DNA from: Marinobacterium mangrovicola
Lineage (GTDB): Bacteria; Pseudomonadota; Gammaproteobacteria; Pseudomonadales; Balneatricaceae
NCBI RefSeq assembly: GCF_004339595.1
Contig: NZ_SMFU01000007.1
Location: forward strand, 618,658 to 682,657
Length of the DNA: 64,000 nt
Reading direction: 5' to 3'
The notes under the pieces were generated by a model, which had not been told where the DNA came from, did not search any database, and worked only from the letters and a program-made list of their open reading frames with translations. Made by a program: the position numbers and the translations under genes. Positions 62,355-64,000 of this stretch are shown here, one piece after another. Position 1 is the stretch's first letter. Each line of letters opens with the position of its first letter.

Positions 62355-63308
62355 ATGAATTATGCGGATATAAAAGTCATTGAATATCGTTATGGTGAAG
62401 AATCTGAACTTGAGCGTGAAATCTACAAAAGTAAAACGCCTCTACTGATAAAGATATCTGATTTTCCTGACGATTTTGACTTGGATTATTATATCAATTC
62501 GCATAACGGGAAAACGAGCTACACTCGATACGACGAACATAAGAATATCATTCAGTCATCCAGTGCTAAGCTTAAGGATGTTTTGTCCTGGATTAAGGAA
62601 GATCAGCCGGTAAGAATATTTGGGCAGATGTATCCGGAACATATCAACGAGAAACTGGTTGATAAAATACCTTTATGGAGAAAGATCCCTTTCCGACCGA
62701 GATATTTCAAGCCATCGCTTGGGAAGGCGCTTTACTTCTTTGGTGGCAAAGGCAGTGTGACGAAAATGCACTACGACAGAGAGCGCAACAGCAATCTCCA
62801 CGTTTGCCTTCATGGTAAGAAAAGAGTGCTGCTGTTGGACGAATCGGAAAGCCGTCATATTTACAAAACGCCCCTTAAAAGCGACAGTGTCGTCGATTTC
62901 AAGCAGCCTTTCGATAAATCCAAGCGGCACTATCCCGATCTGGCTAAGGCGACTTGTTATGATGTAATCCTGAGCCCGGGCGATATGGTATACATGCCCA
63001 AGCATTGCTGGCATTACATCGAATACATTGAGCACAATGTGAGTGCTACCTTTGCATTCTACCCGAAGCGTATAGATCAAATTCTGGGTACATTGAGCGG
63101 TGTGTTTTATCTGGGGTTTTCATTTCAAGGCCTCGGACTGGATAAAACACAAACCTATAAGAATTTCTCAAAGCGCTATATCCACGCGCGTGGGTTGAAA
63201 AGACTGTTTTTGCAATTTGTCGAAAAGCTGGCCTTTGTCGCTTTGTTCCCGGTTTGTCTGTACTCGACGATACATAAGTTTGTTATTCTTAAGAAAAGAC
63301 CCTATTGA
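62355..63308 (+). CDS. cupin-like (JmjC-type) protein
   Basis: A 317-residue protein from ATG 62355; TTG 62343 is possible. The JmjC/cupin_8 core is clear: His139 and Asp141 of the HxD iron motif (SVTKMHYDRERNSNLHVCLHG), LSPGDMVYMPKHCWHYIEYIEHNVSATF with the distal His (217 or 220). Such proteins are 2-oxoglutarate oxygenases that hydroxylate proteins or small molecules. The gene is AT-rich and Lys-rich relative to its neighbours, hinting at transfer. A basic, hydrophobic C-terminal end (residues ~285-317) could touch the membrane. No partner is evident. Confidence 0.8.
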   Translation: MNYADIKVIEYRYGEESELEREIYKSKTPLLIKISDFPDDFDLDYYINSHNGKTSYTRYDEHKNIIQSSSAKLKDVLSWIKEDQPVRIFGQMYPEHINEKLVDKIPLWRKIPFRPRYFKPSLGKALYFFGGKGSVTKMHYDRERNSNLHVCLHGKKRVLLLDESESRHIYKTPLKSDSVVDFKQPFDKSKRHYPDLAKATCYDVILSPGDMVYMPKHCWHYIEYIEHNVSATFAFYPKRIDQILGTLSGVFYLGFSFQGLGLDKTQTYKNFSKRYIHARGLKRLFLQFVEKLAFVALFPVCLYSTIHKFVILKKRPY

Positions 63309-63430
63309 TTCCTGATAATCCTGACCTCTTTGCTGTCTTTTTGGAAATAGCCCGGGTTTTAGGCTTATTAAAGCAGAGGTAAAGGCCTTTTCAGGTTAGA
63401 AATACACTAGAGCTTTCACAAGGAGCTTAT

Positions 63431-63736
63431 ATGAAAGTGATGATCGATCTCTGCGTGATACCCCTGGGTGTTGGTGTGTCGGTATCCGAGTATGTCACCG
63501 CTTGCCAACGGGTATTGGAGGAGGCGGGGCTTGAACATCAATTACACGCCTACGGTACCAACATTGAGGGTGACTGGGATGAGGTTATGTCGGCAGTGAA
63601 GCGTTGTCATGAGGTTGTTCATGAGATGGGCGCTCCGCGTGTCAGCTCCTCCATGCGACTGGGTACCCGGACCGACCGGGAGCAGACTATTCAGGACAAG
63701 ATCCAAAGTGTAGAGACGAAGCTCTCGGCGGATTGA
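63431..63736 (+). CDS. MTH1187/YqgV family thiamine-binding-type protein
   Basis: A 101-residue protein of the UPF0045 family: IDLCVIPLGVGVSVSEYVTACQRVLEEAGLEHQLHAYGTNIEGDWDEVMSAVKRCHEVVHEMGAPRVSSSMRLGTRTDREQTI. The family forms tetramers of ferredoxin-like folds and some bind thiamine. SD AAGGAG lies upstream. No thiamine transporter or biosynthesis gene is in view. Confidence 0.92.
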   Translation: MKVMIDLCVIPLGVGVSVSEYVTACQRVLEEAGLEHQLHAYGTNIEGDWDEVMSAVKRCHEVVHEMGAPRVSSSMRLGTRTDREQTIQDKIQSVETKLSAD

Positions 63737-63908
63737 ACTGCATGAGCAGTAACTGAAAGCTTTCTAACCCGGACACATCTAACCCGCCGGTTGTTTCGTA
63801 TGCTGGCGATCTCTTTTTATCGCCACTGTGCAGGGCTCAACAGCCCGACCTTTTTGCACTTCCGCTGATACTTAATACACTCCCATGCTCCCAATCCCTT
63901 GCTGATGA

Positions 63909-64000
63909 ATGCCCTGGCGACTGTTTGTGCATAGCCGGGGCGGCAACTATATTGAGGTGTACCTCACCTATAGCCCCAATGGGCACCAGAAGCCGCTGGC
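63909..64000 (+). CDS. possible 5' part of a gene cut by the window end
   Basis: A frame opens at ATG 63909 (MPWRLFVHSRGGNYIEVYLT...) and stays open to the edge, 30 codons. There is no good ribosome site. Too short to recognise; it may be a real gene start or chance. Confidence 0.3.
   Translation, partial: MPWRLFVHSRGGNYIEVYLTYSPNGHQKPL

Noticed and set aside
63780-64000. insertion sequence end at the right edge
   Set aside because: No terminal inverted repeats or recognisable transposase motif within the visible bases.

Overview
The window looks like chromosomal DNA of a marine gammaproteobacterium of the Oceanospirillales type (Marinobacterium, Amphritea or Neptunomonas would fit). This rests on the moderately high GC content, an AlaC and a RapA that closely resemble the enterobacterial proteins, TRAP transport controlled by a DctBD-like pair, many LysR regulators and several c-di-GMP enzymes. 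The placement is my inference from protein character; no database search was run. I see no rRNA, tRNA, CRISPR array, insertion sequence or prophage.

Layout. 0-5.5 kb: a PAS-GGDEF-EAL protein, an exported protein that looks frameshifted, and small stand-alone proteins (ABM monooxygenase-like, Coa1-like, VOC, secreted TIG-like). 5.5-10.5 kb: a DinB-like protein, then a LysR regulator divergent from a three-gene operon (SnoaL, luciferase-like flavin oxidoreductase, double SnoaL), followed by a terminator and an SDR. 10.7-13 kb: a NYN nuclease-like protein, a small membrane protein cut by an in-frame amber codon, and a CDF metal exporter with a His/Asp repeat. 13-17 kb: a PhnD-like binding protein abutting a hybrid histidine kinase, then on the other strand a translationally coupled protein-phosphatase/kinase-fold pair. 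17-25 kb: racemase, YjgR ATPase, YjdM, a divergent EamA/LysR pair, a TraR zinc finger, a diguanylate cyclase and two tandem entericidin-like lipoproteins. 24.7-33 kb: MarR-FUSC exporter operon, Nudix, DUF1127, LysR, a sulfotransferase-like protein of lower GC, AlkB-like, EamA and SemiSWEET.

33-44 kb: an AT-rich gene-poor stretch with strong hairpins, monofunctional prephenate dehydratase, TrmH, a DctB-like kinase and DctD-like sigma-54 activator, a sigma-54 promoter, a TAXI-type TRAP transporter (binding protein plus fused permease) and the alanine transaminase AlaC. The two-component pair very likely switches on the transporter through the sigma-54 promoter at 39119-39136. 44-52.5 kb: MtfA, RapA, a copper cluster (Cys/His-rich exported protein, DUF411 lipoprotein, CopC, CopD), a LysR regulator, and the cytochrome b561-YceI pair. 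52.6-64 kb: an EAL phosphodiesterase, LysE exporter, ArsP-like permease with a His-rich tail, a K+ channel overlapping an Ap4A phosphorylase-like gene, a medium-chain oxidoreductase, a GGDEF protein, a second divergent EamA/LysR pair, an AT-rich cupin-like gene, a thiamine-binding-type small protein and a truncated reading frame at the edge.

The least explained items are the phosphatase/kinase pair (15717-16966), the LysR-controlled SnoaL/flavin oxidoreductase operon (5982-9435), the amber-interrupted membrane protein (11236-11691) and the structured intergenic region (33550-33775).
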